Assembly (NCBI RefSeq): GCF_947179165.1
Contig: NC_077246.1
Span: 66,752,921-66,816,920 of the forward strand
Length of the DNA: 64,000 nucleotides
Reading direction: 5' to 3'
Origin: Solanum dulcamara
Lineage: Eukaryota > Streptophyta > Magnoliopsida > Solanales > Solanaceae
Part shown: positions 60,684-64,000 of the stretch, piece by piece
Numbering within the stretch: the first letter of the stretch is position 1
Layout of the letters: the number at the start of each line of letters is the position of its first letter
Made by a program: the position numbers and the translations under genes
The notes under the pieces: model-generated
Databases searched by the model: none
What the model saw: the letters and a program-made list of their open reading frames with translations, nothing else
What the model was told of the DNA's origin: nothing

Positions 60684-62145
60684 GTTCTCCTCCCTCTTAA
60701 ATAGTCCCTAAATATTTATTGTATAGTGTTTACAAATTTATTACAACTAAATAAAAGGTAGGTAAATAAAAATAATATAAATAATCAAAGATATAATACG
60801 AAATAGCAACTTCCCCGACCCAAGCGAACTCTTAGCGTCTCGAATTTTGAAGTTCAAATCCCGCTAAATCATAAAGAAGATACAAGCGGTATATGAATAA
60901 TATAGAGATATATCGTGATTATAATTATATCTCAACAGAATAAATAAATAAGGCAAAATATATTTCAAAAATAATAAACCAACATATAAAGGAAGGTTGG
61001 GACTAACCTAGATACTTCTGTTAGGAGAAACAAGTAAATAAAAATCTGAACGGCGATATCAAGAACTAGAAACAAACTATTAAAAGTATTCAAGAAACCT
61101 CCTCCTTTTGTTTTCTTTTTTTTTGAGATTTTAAAATGTAAAGTAAAAATGTTTTCTCCTCTCTTCTTTCTCAACTCTTTATGTGTCTTCTCCGTTCTCT
61201 TTTTTTTTATCTATGTTTATCTCAAAAAATGAAGATGGGGCTATTAATTTATACTAATGAAAAATAAGTGACCGTGTCCAGAAAATCAACAAAACAGGTG
61301 AAATTTTTTTTTCAAACTTTTCCAGATAAGTTAGTGAGAGGGCCATTAATTTTCAAAAAAGATAGCAAAATTTTTAAAGTTTTGTTAATAAAATCAAAAA
61401 ATATCTACTTTTCAAGATTTGATCCAATTTTTTTCAAAAGGATACCTCAAAAGTCAAAAAGTTATAACAAGAAGGACCCACTATCAATAATTATACAGAA
61501 AAGAGAAAAATCGAATATAGGCAGAAATAAAGTAACATTTATCATAACAAGAATAATTGAGAACCCAAAGAAATTAGATTTAGATTTGTTCAAATTTTAA
61601 GAATATCAATTATATATGTTATGAAAGGAAAAATTGATCAAAGAATATTACATTTTACCATAATTAGATTCCGAAATTAGATAATCATATAACAAATTAG
61701 ATTACATCACAATTAGGCTAATTACGCCAATTTTAGAATCAGCATGGAGTATACCAAAATTAGCGAATAATCAATTTCGTATCAAAATTACTCTAATTCA
61801 AATACCATCAGTTCTAAATAATATTCATATCAGTGACACACATATCAAAATTAACAAAAATAATTAGATAAAGAAGAAGATTTCATATCTTAATGTGTAA
61901 GGAATCAGTAAGCCAGAAATACATAAAAAAAATTCATGCCTTAAATGAAATCAGCAACATCAATTTCACATGAACAATAAGTATTAATAAAATACTAAAC
62001 AAACTTAGCACCAAACAAATTTGACTTCAGATTACAAAATCATTTGAGGATGAAACAATGAATTTGAATAAAATCAACAAACCACACACATAATAAATCT
62101 AAAATATTGAATTTATGATGAATGAACAAAAACCTGGAACGGATC
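60684..62145. repeat. AT-rich non-coding repeat, right part after the chromovirus
   Basis: Begins at the chromovirus target duplication and ends where the copia RNase H fragment starts. Probably the continuation of 48345-50942. The phrases gaccgtgtccagaaaatcaa and acctggaacggatctg recall solanaceous LTR-element sequence, from memory. Open frames at 60965 and 61268 have no recognisable domain. Confidence 0.35.
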
Positions 62146-62600
62146 TGTAAAGATTGTATGAAGACAATGCTACATATATAGCTCAATTAAAGGGAGGATA
62201 CATCAAAGAAGATAGAACAAAATATATTTCACCAAAATATTTTTTTACCCATGATCTTCAAAAGAAAGGTGAAATAGATATTCAACAAGTTCGTTCAAAT
62301 GATAATTTAGCAGATATGTTCACCGAGGCATTGTCAACTTCAACCTTTAAGAAATTGAGATACAAGATTGAAATGTATCATCTTTGAGATATTAAATGAT
62401 GTCTTCATCAGGGGGAGTATAATACGCGATGCACTTTTTTTTTCTTAGTCTAGGTTTTGTCCCACTGAATTTTCCTAGCAAGATTTGTAATGAGCTAGCA
62501 ATCAATGCATATTGAGAATAACTATATATATTTGTTCTTTTATTAGAATTTATTTTTCTTTTACATGGACATTCAAGGGGGAGTGCTGTAAAATAGATGT
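62146..62600 (+). mobile_element. 3' end of a Copia-A-like element (RNase H, polypurine tract, LTR start)
   Basis: RNase H C-terminus: LYEDNATYIAQLKGGYIKED, ISPKYFFTHDLQKKGEID and SNDNLADMFTEALSTSTF, stopping at TGA 62385-62387. This closely parallels the Copia-A end at 2900-3349. The trailer has cagggggagtataatacgcg. A polypurine tract (aagggggag, 62575-62583) precedes a TG at 62584 that could start the 3' LTR. The upstream pol is missing. The right edge of the LTR is not resolved. Confidence 0.8.
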
Positions 62601-64000
62601 CCCTTTCTTTACTTTTCTTTTCCCCTACCTCTACTTTTTCCCTAACCCCTTTTAGTCAAATTAGGCATACTTAACTTTGGCTATATGGTCTAGAACAAAG
62701 TCAATGGGAGTCTCCATAGTCTAAGTTAAGTTGAGGAAAAAAATCACGTTGCTTGACCTTTTGTTACTAGGTGAGTACAAAATTTATGTGTGAAATTTTA
62801 CTAATTGTAATAAATACTGAACATGAACCTATAACTTTAAAAATATAATGTATTCAATGCTAATTAGAATGCCAAACTCATCGATGATCCCTTAAAGTTG
62901 GCACCAACTTTTACTAAGACACTTAAATCAGGAGATGTTCATTTTAGACACCTCAAGTAAGGTCCTGATGTGTCATTTTGAAGGTGCTTAAAAGAAAATA
63001 TCTTTTGTATATTAATTTATCTTTAACTATGATAAATTAACATAAAGCTTGTTCGGATGAACTTATTTTAGATACTTTTAAGTAATTTTAAGGTGTTTTC
63101 AAGCATTTTTGAAAGTCTCTCTGCTCTAGTTTGTATGAAATAGTTCGATTCAACATGAAGTTTGAAAAGGAATTGAGAATTTTTAAATTTTTTAATCTTA
63201 AAACATATCATAAAAATTTCAAAAGTTGGGCAAAAAGATGATGTTTGTGAGATAAAGGGCCCAAATTTAGTCCTTTATGGCTTTAATCCATGGTCCAGAT
63301 TAGATGAGTTAAAAGTGGGCTAAAATGGCCCAATCTTTATCTTCTATATTTTGATACTCTTCTTCTCGATTAGTGAGAATCAAATTTTCACTAATAAAAG
63401 AAAAAGTAAATTTACGAAGAAGCGAAAGTGTGTGTATATATATAATATTATTTTTAACTTAGCTAGACAACTTACTTTTCTAACAAAATTCTATCGGTCG
63501 ACTTCACCAATATTCTTAATAATACCTTCTTTGTGAGACTGAGGCTAAGATTGAGACAAGGCTAAATAAATTATGTTTCAACAAATGACATGATCGTACA
63601 TGATTCAATTAATTAATTAATCTCATCCAAAAAAAAAACAGTTACTCCTCATATGCAAATATAAAAAGTAACATACCATTTTTTTTAGTATACTTTACCT
63701 AAATCCCTTAATGGAAAAGTTTAATTACTATACATCCCTCATTGTATCAAAATTACCCGATATCCCTTTTTTTTAACTTTTCTGATACATTAGATTTGTA
63801 TCTGATACATCAATTATTCAATCAGTAATTAATGAAGATCATCTATTTATGGATAGTATCTTAATATAAGGGATGATTGGTTCTTCAAATCAATTAGTGA
63901 TCTAATTAATGGGATTGATTTGGTTAAAAAAAGAACGGTTGTGCAGTTGAAGATTTAAGCCCAAAAAAAATAGAGCATAAAAACAAACCAACTTCGTTTC
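62601..64000. other. Intergenic DNA, possibly beginning with the LTR of the copia fragment
   Basis: No gene is seen. A MITE-like cttaaagttggcaccaactt phrase occurs at about 62891, and a gatacat-rich patch at 63780-63815. The 61-residue open frame at 63351 has no support. Confidence 0.5.

Noticed and set aside
48341..62150. An AAAGA target duplication joining Copia-B to the 62146 copia fragment as one element
   Set aside because: Copia-B and the fragment belong to different copia lineages by RNase H and gag type, and about 70 residues of RNase H would be missing; the short match is probably chance.

Overview
This is a 64 kb piece of an AT-rich plant nuclear genome, most likely from Solanaceae. 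That assignment rests on SINEs with TTG-repeat tails, the MITE families, and the LTR sequences, all recognised from memory rather than by search. Only two intact protein-coding genes can be supported, both on the minus strand and both with many introns. One is a six-exon caleosin/peroxygenase gene (CDS 22222 to 16479, 193 aa). The other is a five-exon ubiquitin E2 variant gene, UEV1/MMS2 type (CDS 36956 to 27391, 160 aa, ending in a CaaX-like CCIM). I derived both exon structures by hand. All splice sites are GT-AG and the phases add up to 582 and 483 nt.

Layout. 1-430: probable Ty1/copia LTR remnant. 549-657: SINE. 1847-2182: MITE. 2389-7881: complete but decayed Ty1/copia element on the minus strand (Copia-A), with 277-bp LTRs and a CAAAC target duplication. 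7882-16478: intergenic, with several MITEs and short repeats. 16479-22400: caleosin gene and promoter. 22400-27390: intergenic, with a (TA)n tract, a short plastid-like 23S rRNA insertion and a SINE. 27391-37080: UEV1, whose introns carry LINE pieces, SINEs, a Tourist-like MITE and a hAT-type MITE. 37300-40500: AT-rich, nothing recognised. 40505-40861: LRR receptor-kinase gene fragment.

From about 40860 to 62600 the window is a nest of retrotransposons. A copia LTR and gag start (40862-41584) abut a second copia element, Copia-B (41585-48344, plus strand), which has lost its 3' end. Copia-B is split between gag and protease by a 2340-bp solo LTR (43027-45366, TSD AGGCT). Further right, a chromodomain Ty3/gypsy element (50943-60683, minus strand) sits inside older AT-rich repeat sequence. 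Its reverse transcriptase is cut inside the YLDD motif by a 2922-bp solo LTR (54359-57280, TSD GTAAA). A copia RNase H end with polypurine tract and LTR start follows at 62146-62600. No element has an intact set of enzymes. Many stops fall at conserved Trp and Gln codons, as expected from C-to-T decay of methylated DNA.

I found no CRISPR array, operon, defence locus or other undescribed multi-gene system. The most distinctive signals are the two solo-LTR insertions that precisely split older reading frames, the hAT-type MITE with an internal tRNA-like Pol III promoter, the rRNA insertion that has changed almost only by transitions, and a G-rich minisatellite with a perfect quadruplex motif.
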